The notes: generated from the letters alone by a model not told the origin. 64,000 nucleotides of DNA from CAZSMC01 sp964607755 (GCA_964607755.1 CAZSMC010000002.1:1-64000); one strand, 5' to 3'; positions 17,914 to 29,134 are shown, counted from the stretch's first letter. Program-made: numbers and translations.

Positions 17914-18846
17914 TACGACCTCCTTAAATTGTGATACTGTTTTTTTATTATTATGGTTTCGCTTAACAATACCAGAGTGACGAATACGGGGGATGACTGA
18001 TATGTCTGTTCTCACGCGTTTGCACTCTATTTAACAAGACTAGTTATGGCTTGAAATTACAAAACATAAATCACAACACCAAAAAGCAAGAGCTCTTCCT
18101 TTTTTTTGAATTCTTGTTTACATTGCATTCAAATTGAGATTTATTGTTTATATATCATTGATTAATTAAAGATTCTTTTCAAGAAATGCAAACAGTTTTT
18201 TTAGAATAAAACAGGTGATAATCAAATCGTTGATACCATGAATGAATATCAAATCATATTTGCAAGGGAGTAGAAAATTTTCAATGACGAGCTACACACT
18301 TCATTCAGGTTTTTTCGGGGAACGCACATCGGGACGTCCCGGCATGCTGTATTAATATCAGCTTTGAGTTTCTTACCATGATATGCCCTTTACTTCAGCA
18401 CTTTTGCAAACCTTCATAGCCACACGCTTTAGCGCGTGGGTTCAAATCAGTCCCCCACTCGGGCTTTAGCCCTTTTCTTGACGGGTCCTCTTGTTTCTAC
18501 TGCTCTGGCATCATTGTATAAGTCTACTGGACGCCAGAGCGTCCGGTCTGCATTCCGCCGAACATCGGCGGAACGAGAAGAGTCTCGTTCCCACAGTCCA
18601 CTGGGGAATGCACGCTGGGACGCTCCCGCGTCCCATGTTGCACCAATGCTCGTAGCCTCACAACGAGGTATTCATGAGATTTTTCTCATCTATCTTTTCC
18701 TTCTTCTGGCCCGCTCGGATATTTTACTCGGACGCCGGAACGAGAAAGCCAAATTCGGCGGCGAATGGATCAAATATTTCGATATGAATACTGTCATTCC
18801 AAGCATAAGTTTTGGTTTTAGTGGCTGGTGAAAAATTAGACGGCCT
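17914..18846. other. 930-bp intergenic stretch with palindrome cluster
   Basis: The part next to the carbohydrate-binding-type gene (17914-18320) is AT-rich and probably holds its promoter. The rest (18330-18640) is a dense series of short palindromes, listed separately. An open frame at 18436-18831 runs through the palindromes and is not considered a gene. No RNA gene was recognised. Confidence 0.6.
18330..18635. repeat. Cluster of REP-like perfect palindromes
   Basis: Consecutive hairpin units are at 18330-18341 (CGGGACGTCCCG), 18420-18439 (one mismatch), 18461-18472 (GGGCTTTAGCCC) and 18529-18544 (GGACGC/GCGTCC). Further units are at 18553-18573 (8-bp arms TTCCGCCG), 18571-18590 (8-bp arms GAACGAGA) and 18616-18635 (8-bp arms TGGGACGC). 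Stems are perfect and GC-rich while the surroundings are AT-rich. Such dispersed palindromes are typical of REP/RAYT-type elements. No transposase is in the window. Confidence 0.75.
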
Positions 18847-20532
18847 TCACCTGACAAGCGAAATACGTGCACATTTCACAGCGCTTGTGGTGTGCAATTT
18901 CGCAATATAAAAACCCGTGGGACATTTTCGGCCCATAAAATCGGTGCCATCCCAGCGGACAATGTGGGGACCGGTAAATTTTGTACCTTCCACAAGCGTT
19001 CGTATCCTGCGACCACGAATGTCATAAATCATCAGTTCAACGTTTGTTGTTGTCGGGATAAAAAAACGTATCATCGTTTCCGGATTGGCCGGATTGGGAT
19101 AGCATATTATCGACTGGTTGATAGAACTACTTTTTGGTTTTCCGGCTCGAACTCCGATAGGCTGGGTATTTTCATACGCACCCATATCCGGTGCGCTGCC
19201 AAGAGTTCGTGATTGTCCTTCCAAATCCACAGAGAGATCTGTCTCCAGACCTGCGTTAATCGCCGGACTCGATGGTGAAAGATGATAATCGCCGTCCGCG
19301 CCCCAGACTGGCAATAAAAATTGCGGATCAGCAACCAAAACATGTGGGCCAAGTCCTGTCAGCGTCGTTTCGTCGTAAGCGGTATCGCCATGCTGCAGCA
19401 AGATGTCGTTTTCCGGCATCCAGAATAAACTATGCGATAGAGAAAAGTTAACACTATCGCCAAGAAACATCGCCGAGCGCGGTCCACGGCTGCTAATGAT
19501 AGTGTTGACCATATTCAAGTCAATCGGAATTTCAGGGTGATCGTATTGCGCCCACATACAGTAATTTTGTCCCAAAGCATCGTCGATGGTACAGTGAACA
19601 AACTCAAATTCAGCATGCGGGGATTGCGTATCAATGACCACAGCAGACCAGGGCGTGGGAGTGGAATCGCCGTCACCGCGCCCATAGACCAGCGTGTTTT
19701 CAATCCGGCCGTAGCTGCCCCACAATTTCAAGCCGTCAGTTCTGTTGTTAGCAATAATGCAATTTTGCACAATAGTGGTATCGGATTTCGAGTCCAGGCC
19801 ATCGCCCACGTTATGCTCCAGCGTGCAATTCACGAATCGAATCGGACCAGGACCAGGCTCGATACCAAATCCATCCGGACGACTGTAGGGGTTTTCCGCA
19901 TCGCCATTTTGATAATAATGACCAGACCAGGACAACTGAGAATGCTCGAACTGCACATTTTGCCACCCTCCGCTCTCTCCGGCTTGTGGCCCGCCGGCCG
20001 CACCAAAGCCGCAATGATGGATGTTGCAAGAATCGACAAGCATGTTTTGCACATCGCGCAGATTAATGCCAAATTCATCGAGATGATGGATATGTAAATT
20101 CCGAAAAATAATGTCGGAACACGGTGCGTCCGTTCCGTTAATGCCGTCACGGGCATAAGCCCCGTTTTGATGCGTTATTTCAAGATCGAAAATTTTAACG
20201 TGATGTGTGCCGGAAAGATCGATCATAGAATACAAATTGTCAGCTCCGGCCAAAACGGCGCCGCCTTGTTCAGAGCCATGAATGAGCGTGTACTGATTTT
20301 CCGAACCTGAAGGCGGCTGCAAAATATCCGTATCAAAAACACGTAAAACATAGGTCCCGGGTAAAATTATCAGCTCGTCGCCACCTGCCATTTGCCGGGT
20401 GGCCCATGCCGGTGAAGCCCAGGGTGACGCTTTGCTGCCGTCGTTGTCATTACTTCCATCTGGGGAGACATAATATGTGGCGGCGAAAAGTGGATAGGCC
20501 ATTGTGAGAAAAAAAAGAAATACTCGAAACAT
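18847..20532 (-). CDS. Secreted right-handed beta-helix protein with T9SS tail
   Basis: This 561-residue protein has signal peptide MFRVFLFFLTMAYPLFAA, and its start is set by GGAGG 5 bp upstream. The opening YYVSPDGSNDNDGS..PWAS and GDELIILPGTY is the entry of pectate-lyase-like parallel beta-helix proteins. NosD/PbH1-type coils follow (NCTLEHNVGDGLDSKS, NCIIANNRTDGLKLWG) through about residue 400. The closing block SPAINAG..T....D..G..R..G..DMGAYE is the standard end of such helices. The C-terminal domain opens CYPNPANPETMIRF, a variant of YPNPFNP, and ends ISLVR. It may be a polysaccharide lyase or a structural surface protein; catalytic residues cannot be assigned by eye. Confidence 0.85.
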   Translation of the reverse strand: MFRVFLFFLTMAYPLFAATYYVSPDGSNDNDGSKASPWASPAWATRQMAGGDELIILPGTYVLRVFDTDILQPPSGSENQYTLIHGSEQGGAVLAGADNLYSMIDLSGTHHVKIFDLEITHQNGAYARDGINGTDAPCSDIIFRNLHIHHLDEFGINLRDVQNMLVDSCNIHHCGFGAAGGPQAGESGGWQNVQFEHSQLSWSGHYYQNGDAENPYSRPDGFGIEPGPGPIRFVNCTLEHNVGDGLDSKSDTTIVQNCIIANNRTDGLKLWGSYGRIENTLVYGRGDGDSTPTPWSAVVIDTQSPHAEFEFVHCTIDDALGQNYCMWAQYDHPEIPIDLNMVNTIISSRGPRSAMFLGDSVNFSLSHSLFWMPENDILLQHGDTAYDETTLTGLGPHVLVADPQFLLPVWGADGDYHLSPSSPAINAGLETDLSVDLEGQSRTLGSAPDMGAYENTQPIGVRAGKPKSSSINQSIICYPNPANPETMIRFFIPTTTNVELMIYDIRGRRIRTLVEGTKFTGPHIVRWDGTDFMGRKCPTGFYIAKLHTTSAVKCARISLVR

Positions 20533-20599
20533 ATTAACCTCCCTGATAATGGTGGGATGGTATTAGCTCAGCTATAGGTGGAGATACACCGACAAGCGC

Positions 20600-20695
20600 A
20601 ACAATGGGTCGCTTCTTGATTACGGAATAAATTTATAAGGTATTATATATTTTGATCTTATGAAATAAGTCGAGTTCATTCGGCGACCCATTGTT
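20600..20695. repeat. 13-bp perfect inverted repeat pair
   Basis: AACAATGGGTCGC (20600-20612) and its exact reverse complement (20683-20695) enclose 70 bp of AT-rich sequence. The preceding sequence (TGGGATGGTATTAGCTCAG, about 20560) resembles the left end of the next element, so this may be a degraded relative of it. Confidence 0.65.
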
Positions 20696-20771
20696 AGGCC
20701 TGGTTCTAATTTCTACTCACACAAAATAAACATCTGTATTATCCACCATTATCTGATGTATTACCTGGAAT

Positions 20772-20980
20772 GGTAAAAGCTCAGTCTTGGGTGGAAGTTT
20801 TAATATTTGGGCACTAAAGTGCCTACTAAAGAATCTCAATAATAGCCCCGATTTAAAAGTCGGGGCTATAATATTGCCCCGAGCTTTAGCTCGGGGTTTA
20901 AAGATGACCTCTCAACATAACGGGCTTTAGCCCACTTTTGTAATGCTGCAAAGATTTTCTCCCATCAGTGAGCTTTTACC
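20772..20980. mobile_element. MITE-like element, 209 bp, no coding capacity
   Basis: The ends are perfect 12-bp terminal inverted repeats (GGTAAAAGCTCA at 20772-20783 and its complement at 20969-20980). Immediately outside both ends is the same hexamer TGGAAT (20766-20771 and 20981-20986), as expected for a target-site duplication. Inside are three palindromes: a 10-bp stem ATAGCCCCGA (20842-20869), an 8-bp stem CCCCGAGC (20877-20896) and GGGCTTTAGCCC (20922-20933). The last also occurs at 18461-18472. No transposase is encoded. Confidence 0.6.
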
Positions 20981-21248
20981 TGGAATGTCACTTTTATCTT
21001 GCTATTTAATAATTTAATGTTTATTGTATAATAAATCAAAAAGTAAAAACAGTCAAAGGCCGTTGTGGGAAACACGTTGCCTTTTCTAACTGTCACTGAT
21101 TTTTAATACTGCTTTTCGATTTCTTTCTAACAGCGACTTTTCACAGAATGAAACATTCTTGACATTCTTTCTCCTCTCCCTTCCTGACACGACTTTTTGA
21201 CCTTTGCTGTATCAAATAACAGGATAAAATAGCAAAGGAGGTGCTGAT

Positions 21249-24200
21249 ATGAAATCCCTTTGTGTTATATTCCGTTTTGTAGTGGTGGTTTGTCTAAGCA
21301 TCACTGCCAGTCTGTTATATGCCCAACTGGCGGATTCGCCCTGGCCTACCTATCAGCACGATTACCGCCGCAGCGGCTGCAGTCCGTATAATGGACCGGA
21401 AGAGGCGGAGATTGAGTGGGAATATCTGTCTGATGAAAGATGGAGCTACATTGGAAATCCAATCATCGGTAATGATGGTAGCATTTATTTTGTAGAGGAA
21501 GCACTGTTAGAAGTTGAAAAATATCGTATGGAAACAAAATATTGGAAAATTAACGCCCTGAGTTCCAGAGGTACGCATAAATGGTCAATTAAAGTGAATG
21601 AAGAGATAGAAGGCGATTTATCCATTGATATAAACAATGTGATTTATTTTCGTACTTTGGATTCTTTATATGCTATCGATGAAATGGGACAGATCAAATG
21701 GTCTATTGAGAAATATTTATATTGCGACCCAATCATAAATAAACATGGATCAATTTATAGTGCAGATTACAGAGGGATTGTAGTTTTTGATCAAAATGAC
21801 GGATCAGAAAAAGACCTATTATTTACGAGTAGCAATTCTACTATAGCCAGTATGATCATGGACGATGACATTCTCTATGCATTTACTCAAGATACGATTT
21901 TATATGCTGTTGATGTGGCTCAAGATAAAATTTTATGGCAACATAAATTAGATGTTGCGCCCTGGTTTTCGTATTTGTCCAGTACTGACAATCAGTCTGT
22001 TTATGTTGCGAGTGCCGATGATAATAAATTAATAGCTGTAAATCAGAATGGTGTTCAATGGTCCTTTTCACCAGCTAATCATGATGTAAACGCGCGTATG
22101 CATATTCTAAGTCCTGTCGCTATTGGTCCAAACAAACATCTTTTTCTTCCGGTTTGGCAGAATCTCATGGTAATTGATCCATCTGGGTGTTTGATAGATA
22201 ATTTAAAATATTCAATGGGCTATTATGATGCGGGGCCATTTATCGAACCTCTGGTCGACGCAGCCGGATGTGTTTACTTTTCTTCTTGGGGGAACCTCTA
22301 TGCATTCACAGCCAATGGTCGAGAAAAATGGGATGTAAATTTTGGTGAACAATTCAATACAAGTGCACTGGCGATGGGATTCGATGGGACCCTTTACTGC
22401 GGTCTCTATGCTAATGGATGGACCAATGGGGATTGGAGGCGTTCGAAATTTGTAGCCGTTAGTGGTCCATCCATCCAACCCGATAAGCCGAGTTTATCCT
22501 CTATCCCCAAGCAAGTGAACTTTTACACCATTTTAAGCGGCAACTATGGCGACAAAACCGTGCAAATCAAAAACATCGGCCATGCCGATTTGGAGATTTT
22601 CGATATGCAGATCACTGGCACCAATGCCGCAGATTTCACTATCCAGGCAGGCGGTGGCAGCCGAACCATTGCGCCCAATCAGTCTCACGAACTCAGCATA
22701 AGGTTTACTCCAGGTGCCAGTGGTACAGAAACAGCTGTTCTTCAGATTAACAGTAATGCGCTGTCCAGTCCGGATGAAATCCAGCTCTCCGGCATCACGG
22801 CGTATCCTTTGGCGAATTCGCCATGGCCACAGTTCCAGCGCGATCCGCAGCATTCCGGGCGGATCGGTCTCATGGGTCCTGGCGAACCCAATATCGTGTG
22901 GACATACCGCACAGACGGCGCGGTTCAAGCGCCGCCAGTTATCGGACCGGAAGGGGGCATCTATGCCGGTTCTATGGACGGTTCGATGTATGCTCTGGAT
23001 TCGGACGGTCAGTTACAGTGGACTTTCCCGACAGCAGGTGAAATCCTCGGCGCCGCGGCAGTTTTGCAGGATGGAACGATCATTTTTGGCTCCTGCGATC
23101 GTCATGTGTACGCTGTAGACAAAAACGGTCAGAAAAAGTGGTCATTTGCCACTGACGGAACCATATGGTCGTCACCCACTGTCGGCGATAACGGCCTGAT
23201 TTATATCGCCTCCCAGGATGATTATTTATATGCCCTGGCCCAGGACGGCTCCCTGGTCTGGAAGAAAAAAACTGGACGGGCCTTCAGTCTCTTCACCGGC
23301 TTGCGCGGCCGACGGCACTGTCTACATTGCTACGAATGCTGGTACGGTTTATGCCTTTTCACCGGACGGACGGTTGCTACATCAATATGAAAGCAATGCC
23401 ACTATCCATTCATCACCGGTTATTGCACCGGATGGCACAGTTTATATCGGCTGCAATTTTGATGGTTTGTTTAGCTTGAATCAAAGCCTTTCGAAAAAGT
23501 GGTTGTTTGATACCCGCAGTTCGATCGAGGGTGCACCCGTCGTTGCCCGGGATGGCACGGTTTACGCGGGAGCATGGAACCACGCATTGTATGCCATATC
23601 TCCAACGTCCGAGGAAAAGTGGAAATGGCCCTATGTGGCGCGTGAACCGATCCAGTCCTCGCCGGTGATTGACGGGCAAGGCACCATCTTTTTCGGCGCG
23701 AATGACGGACTGTATGCGGTGAACCCGGACGGCAGTAAAAAATGGCGAAAAGCCATACCAGACGGCGTTAAGAGTTCTCCGGCGATTGGCACGGAACATT
23801 CACTGATCGTCGGCGGCAATGATGGTAAAATTTACTGCTTTCAATATAGACCTCAATTGTGGATGGAAGACATTACCATCGCAGAAGACCTTGTCATTCC
23901 TGACGGTCAGGCCATTGTTATTGAACCTGGCACTCATATCCGGGTTCATTCCCAGGGCGGCCATCCGCTTATGGAAACGAAACTTCAGGTGTATGGCACC
24001 ATCAAAGCAATTGGCACAGAAGAAAAGCCCATCATTTTTGAAGCGATTGATCCGGATACCAGTCGGGATAAATGGTATGGCATCTGGTTATCCGAAACCA
24101 GCGAGCGCAATGAATTCCGGCACTGTATCTTCCGCAATGCGGTTGTCGCTGTTCACGGCAATGGCAATTGGAGCAGCCGTTACAGCGACATTGTCAGCAA

Positions 24201-26859
24201 TTGCGAGTTTCAATACTGCGGCACGGCGGTCAGTCTAACCGGACGATGTCACACATATATCGCCGACAATACCATCCGCAACTGTGATGTCGGCGTCGAT
24301 GTCAACACATCACGAGCCACGATCACCAATAACTGGATTTCTGACATTACCGGCGATGCCGTGCGCGGTGTTTACAGCACTCTGGAAATTCATAAAAACT
24401 GTCTGCTGGATTACGATCAGCACGGTATTTCTCTGGGCAGCGCCGACGCCCAGATTGTGAACAATGTTATTTTTACTCGTCACGGTGCCAATACAGGCCA
24501 TGCGATTTACGAATATACTAATCCGGACGTACCGCGTTGGGGTGTTCCGGATGTAAGCATCAAGAATAACGTGTTGATGACCATCTACAAGGCACCAGTA
24601 TTCTGTAGATCGAATTCCCTGGGAGAACTATCCGTCTTTTACAATTTATGTTACGGATTTGTAGGTACGGCGGGAGAAAATCTGGCCCAAGCCGATCACA
24701 ATCTAATCGATCAGGATCCGCTGTTTGTGGATATGGAATGGGAGAATAAATATGGCTTTCTTCTGGCTCCCGGCTCTCCCTGTATCGATGCCGGTGATCC
24801 CGAAATTAAAGATATTGATGGCTCGTTTTCAGATATTGGTGTGTATGGCGGTCCGCCCGTACCACCGCCGGTCCTCTACAGAAATACTGGACTTGAGCTG
24901 CAAAAAGCCATGGCCAACAGCATGTCGGCCTGGTTCAATTGGCCGGATAACGATGTCGACGCGTACAACGTGTACCGGGCGGATGCGCAGGACAGTATTT
25001 TCCAGCGTCTCAACATGACACCGGTGCAAGAGAATCGATATTACATAGGTAATCAGCAGCCGGGTTATTTTATGATCCGGTCGTTGCAGGATGATATTGA
25101 GAGTTACGACAGCCGGCGCATTTGGCAATATCCTTCTGTCCACGAAACCTGGGCCGATCATTTTGATGACGCCCAGTTGGATAAAAATTATTGGCAAGCC
25201 GGCGGCGATGCGGGTTCGGTCGTGCAGGAAAGCGGGCAGGCTTTGCACCTGCAGCTCAATAACACCACATCCGCGGAACTGGACGGCCTCTTTGAGTTTT
25301 CCGGTGATTTTGATATTGAACTGCGCTATACCATGCAACTACCGGATACAAGCGGCAGCGGCTTGCAGTTTATCGTGGAAAATGATGCTGTACACTATAG
25401 CATTGGCCGTGTGTTTTACCTGGACCGCACTACCCTTGACGGCAAAATCGGGCACATGTTTAGCTGCGACTTTGGCCTCGGCGAACCCGCCGGTTACAGT
25501 CTCTCTGCCACGCCCACGGACAGTATCGGCGCGTTGAGGATTGTTCGCATTGGCAGCGATATTTCTTTTTACTTTCAAAACGATTCAGCGTGGACGCTGC
25601 TCGAGTCGCGGTCTTTAACTACAGCTCCGCTGAGCGTTCGCTTGCGGCTGTTTGCTTCTAATCCCATGCCAAATCTGGGCGCCACAATTAATGCTTTTAT
25701 TGTTTATAACGGCAATTGGGTGAATACTGCCGTGGCAGCGACCTGTCGTCATGTTCCGGATCAGTATGCCACTATCCAGGAGGCGGTGGACGCGGCGGTC
25801 TCCGGCGATACGATCCAGGTGGCCGCCGGAATCTATCCGCTAACAACGGGGATACTGAACAACTCGGTGGACAACCTGCATCTGTTCGGTGCCTGGATGC
25901 CTGGCGGCGCGGATATGACCTTGCTTGATGTCACTAAAAATCCCGGCACCTTTGACGCTTTGCGATTTGAAAACGTATCGGATTGCGAAATCGCCGGATT
26001 TGTTATTCAACGGGCAAAGAATGGGATCGCCATGAGCACCTGTTCGGAATCCGAGATTTATAACTGTTACATTCGTGATTGCGACGAAGCAGTCTCCTGG
26101 CACGGTAACGCCATTGTGATCGGCGGCGATTCGCGGCATATTAACTTGCACCATTGCATCCTGGACCGTAATGAATTCCACGCTGTCGAGCTGCACCGCG
26201 CCCATCACATCGACCTTTACAACAATACCATCACCCGAACACTGGGATACGATGGCATCATTTTCGGCGAAACCTGCAGTTATATCGATATCCGCAACAA
26301 TATCATCGCTTATGGGAATGAGGAAGGCATTGAAATAACCGGCGCGCCCGAGCACTGTACCCTGGATTACAATTGTTACTGGAAAAATCAAAAAAGTGCG
26401 GTTGCCGGCGGGAAGCCGGGCGAACATGCTCTCTTTCGCGACCCGCTGTTTGTGGATATAGAGAATGGCAATTTTTCATTGCAGCGAGAATCGCCCTGCT
26501 GGATGCGCGGCGAAAACGGCAGCACCATGGGCGCGGTAGCGACCTTTTTTACCGGTGTGCGCGCAAATGACGCGATCCCGCTCACCTTTCAAATGAACGC
26601 CAATTATCCGAATCCGTTCAACGACTGCACTCGCATCGACTTTCAACTGCCGACAAAGCAGCGGGTAAAAGTCATGGTCATGAACATCCTCGGTCAGCGC
26701 GTCTACACCCTGCTGGACGAAACCCGGCTGCCCGGGGATCACAGCGTGCTGTGGCGCGGTGAAAATCAACTCGGATTACCGACCGCAACTGGCGTCTATT
26801 TCTGCGTTATCCTCACTCCTGAATGGTCGGATGTGCAAAAAATGCTGTTGATGCGATAG
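21249..26859 (+). CDS. Giant secreted PQQ-propeller / beta-helix protein with T9SS tail; apparent frameshift
   Basis: This gene is about 1870 codons long, starting at an ATG after AAGGAGGTG, with a signal peptide (ending SLLYAQ). The reading frame changes near 23271. The first frame reads good propeller sequence up to WKKK and then turns to nonsense before stopping at 23390. The second frame continues the propeller (LDGPSVSSPACAADGTVYIATNAG). Removing one A from the 7-A run at 23265-23271 restores a continuous protein. Domains: PQQ-like propeller blades (DGSIY, GSLYAID-type repeats, 30-410), an ASH/choice-of-anchor-type Ig domain (about 415-515), and a second PQQ propeller (about 520-870). 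Then come a parallel beta-helix, a concanavalin-like domain (DHFDDAQLDKNYW), a second beta-helix (ATIQEAVDAAVSGDTIQVAAGIY) and the tail YPNPFNDCTRIDF. The propeller probably has a structural or binding role, not an enzyme one. Confidence 0.8.
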
Positions 26860-26863
26860 GATC

Positions 26864-29134
26864 ATGAAAAAACAAATCATCATAATCGTCCTTTTAGTGT
26901 TTACAGCCGCTTTGGTTCGAGCGGAAACGTCCACCTTTGCCTTCGAGATGAACGGCCACAAGCACAACATGTCAACCGATTTTGTCCGGCGCGCGGTGCA
27001 GGAATGGTATGACAGTTCCATTGATACCGCGGCTTTGCAGACGCATATTGACAGCCTGGCTCGACCCTTTGGTTTAAAGATAGAGAACTTTTGTTTGCCC
27101 GAAGATGTTGAGGTGGACTATCTCATCGACAGCACCGGCGCCCGGGCATTTATGGGACATGTCGTCATCAACGGTGTCTTTTTTAGAATCAATGGTATTG
27201 ATTGCAGTCTGTATTGTCATCTATCGAACATCGGTTTGCAATTCGGCGGTAACAGCCATTTCGATGCAGGTGTCTATGACATCGAATTGAGCGAACCACA
27301 GGTACTACAGCCGGTGGTAGCGATTGACGATTCGTGTGGTTCGGGTCCCGACCTCATTCAATTCCTAAAAAACATGATAGCCGATGCGGCAAAGGACTAT
27401 GTAGGTGAGTTGGCGCAGCAGTTCGAATCCTTTGCTTCCGAGGAGCTGTTTGCGTATCTCAATCCGCTGGCATCGCTGGGGATTGATGATCCTGTTCTTT
27501 TAGCCGCAGCGGTGCGCGGGTTTCCCATGGATATGCATCTGCGCACCGAATATGATGCTGAGCAGGAGATCGTCCAGCTCGTGCAGGCATTTGATTTTCT
27601 CACCGGCACGACCGACAATCCGCGTACGTTTGTCGGCCTGCAGCCGGCTTTGCCAGCAAAAGCCCTGAACATCGGCGGCTTTAGCTTTATTTTTTGGAAC
27701 CTGCAGCGGGGATTCTCCTGGCATCCCGATTGGAATGAAATGCAGCGAGTGGAAACAGCTTTTGAAATCATGGATAATCATGATATTAATGGGTACCGTT
27801 TAATAGCTCGCTGGAAGAACATTCAAAAACAAGCCTATCTCGGGAATGATCTTGATCCGGCGAACATTACCAGCAAACAATTCACTGAATGTCTTTCGGA
27901 TACCGCATATTGGAATCCGGCCGAATTTGATAATCTGCGATCGATTTTGCACCGCGGCGCGTCCCGTCGCCTCACCCCGTTTATGGCCGTTGGAATCGGC
28001 AATGAAGATGCCGTACCGGTAGACGACAGTGGTCGCATCATTGCGCCGGCGACAGATGCCTGGACGCCACCAGCTGGCTTTGTTGGCGTCAGTGCGTCCG
28101 AGTACCTTTACAATCTCAAGATGTATGCCACGGCCGTGGTGCGTTATTTTGCTGATAAAGTTGACGTCTGGCAGGTGGAAAACGAATTGAATGCTGCGGG
28201 CTGGGCGGCAGCGGATTCAACATGGTGGCGCAAAGGCGATCTCTGGCAGGACGAGTCGTTTCGTAATCAGGTTTGGGAGGTGCTGGTCCAGGCTGTACGA
28301 GACCACGATCCTTCCGCACGGATTCTGCACGACTTTCACATTCTGGACATCATGCCCGCCCTGGAAAGCTGGCTGGATGACCTGGATATGGTTGGCGTCA
28401 ACTTTTATCCCAATGCAGCCGCCGCGTTACCTGTGTTCGGATTCAGCGTCGGCGAGTACGTCTGGGCGGTGCGCCGCGCTCTCCAGGGATTGGGGGCTCC
28501 GCACAAACCCGTGTGGGTGATCGAAACCGGGTATCCGGGACAAGAACAGAACGATCCGCCGGACAGTTTGCTTTTGGCGCAAGATACCGCTTATTTTTCC
28601 GAAAACCGACAATCTGAATATATTCAAACCTCCTTGGCCTCGGCCGTCCAGAATGGTGCTACGGGATTTTTCTATTTTTCCCTGAGCAGCCCGGAAAACG
28701 ACGACGAATCCGCCCCTGAACTGGATCGTCATTTGCGCTACTGCGGATTGATCCGCAGCGGGACGGATACGCCGAAATTAGGTTTGCAGGTTTTTGCAGA
28801 TTTATACAATCGGCTATTGAATCCCTCGATAGTATATGACAACAAGAGTGAATTCCATCTTTCACTGCTGCTATCGAACAGTCCCAATCCGTTCAATGAG
28901 CGCACCTGCATTGAATTTCAGCTACCACGTACCGAACAGGTCCTGTTATTTATAGTAAATATTTTAGGTCAGCACGTTTGTACGATTGTGGATAAAAAAT
29001 TGCTTGCCGGACAACATAGTGTCATCTGGCAAGGAAGAACATCGGCCGGTCATAAAGTCGCTTCGGGTATTTATTTTGGTGTGATCAAAACACAAGAACG
29101 GATGGAAACGTTCCAAATACTGTTGCTTCGATAA
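26864..29134 (+). CDS. Secreted clan GH-A glycoside hydrolase with T9SS tail
   Basis: This 756-residue protein has signal peptide MKKQIIIIVLLVFTAALVRA. Residues about 25-260 are an N-terminal domain of unknown fold. Residues about 265-660 form a TIM barrel. The acid/base motif is WQVENELN (Asn440-Glu441) and the nucleophile strand is VWVIETGYPG (Glu554), the GH-A clan pattern seen in GH39/GH53-like enzymes. The C-terminal sorting domain opens SNSPNPFNERTCIEF and ends ILLLR. It begins 4 bp after the giant propeller gene, so the two are co-transcribed and probably exported together. The substrate is unknown; a plant or algal polysaccharide is a guess from family habits only. Confidence 0.82.
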   Translation: MKKQIIIIVLLVFTAALVRAETSTFAFEMNGHKHNMSTDFVRRAVQEWYDSSIDTAALQTHIDSLARPFGLKIENFCLPEDVEVDYLIDSTGARAFMGHVVINGVFFRINGIDCSLYCHLSNIGLQFGGNSHFDAGVYDIELSEPQVLQPVVAIDDSCGSGPDLIQFLKNMIADAAKDYVGELAQQFESFASEELFAYLNPLASLGIDDPVLLAAAVRGFPMDMHLRTEYDAEQEIVQLVQAFDFLTGTTDNPRTFVGLQPALPAKALNIGGFSFIFWNLQRGFSWHPDWNEMQRVETAFEIMDNHDINGYRLIARWKNIQKQAYLGNDLDPANITSKQFTECLSDTAYWNPAEFDNLRSILHRGASRRLTPFMAVGIGNEDAVPVDDSGRIIAPATDAWTPPAGFVGVSASEYLYNLKMYATAVVRYFADKVDVWQVENELNAAGWAAADSTWWRKGDLWQDESFRNQVWEVLVQAVRDHDPSARILHDFHILDIMPALESWLDDLDMVGVNFYPNAAAALPVFGFSVGEYVWAVRRALQGLGAPHKPVWVIETGYPGQEQNDPPDSLLLAQDTAYFSENRQSEYIQTSLASAVQNGATGFFYFSLSSPENDDESAPELDRHLRYCGLIRSGTDTPKLGLQVFADLYNRLLNPSIVYDNKSEFHLSLLLSNSPNPFNERTCIEFQLPRTEQVLLFIVNILGQHVCTIVDKKLLAGQHSVIWQGRTSAGHKVASGIYFGVIKTQERMETFQILLLR

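Larger units (their letters stand above)
20533..21248. other. 716-bp intergenic stretch with two repeat elements
   Basis: It separates the beta-helix gene (minus) from the giant propeller gene (plus). It holds a 13-bp inverted repeat (20600-20695) and a MITE-like element (20772-20980). It also has an AT-rich promoter-like zone up to the AAGGAGG ribosome site at about 21235-21241. No gene or RNA was recognised. Confidence 0.6.

Noticed and set aside
18420..18480. tRNA-like GGTTCAAATC after a stem
   Set aside because: The bases on either side do not form a T-arm, no acceptor or anticodon arm fits, and the stems belong to the palindrome cluster.
18436..18831. 131-codon open frame on the plus strand
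   Set aside because: It runs straight through the palindrome cluster, has no ribosome site and a low-complexity, unprotein-like composition; an accidental frame.
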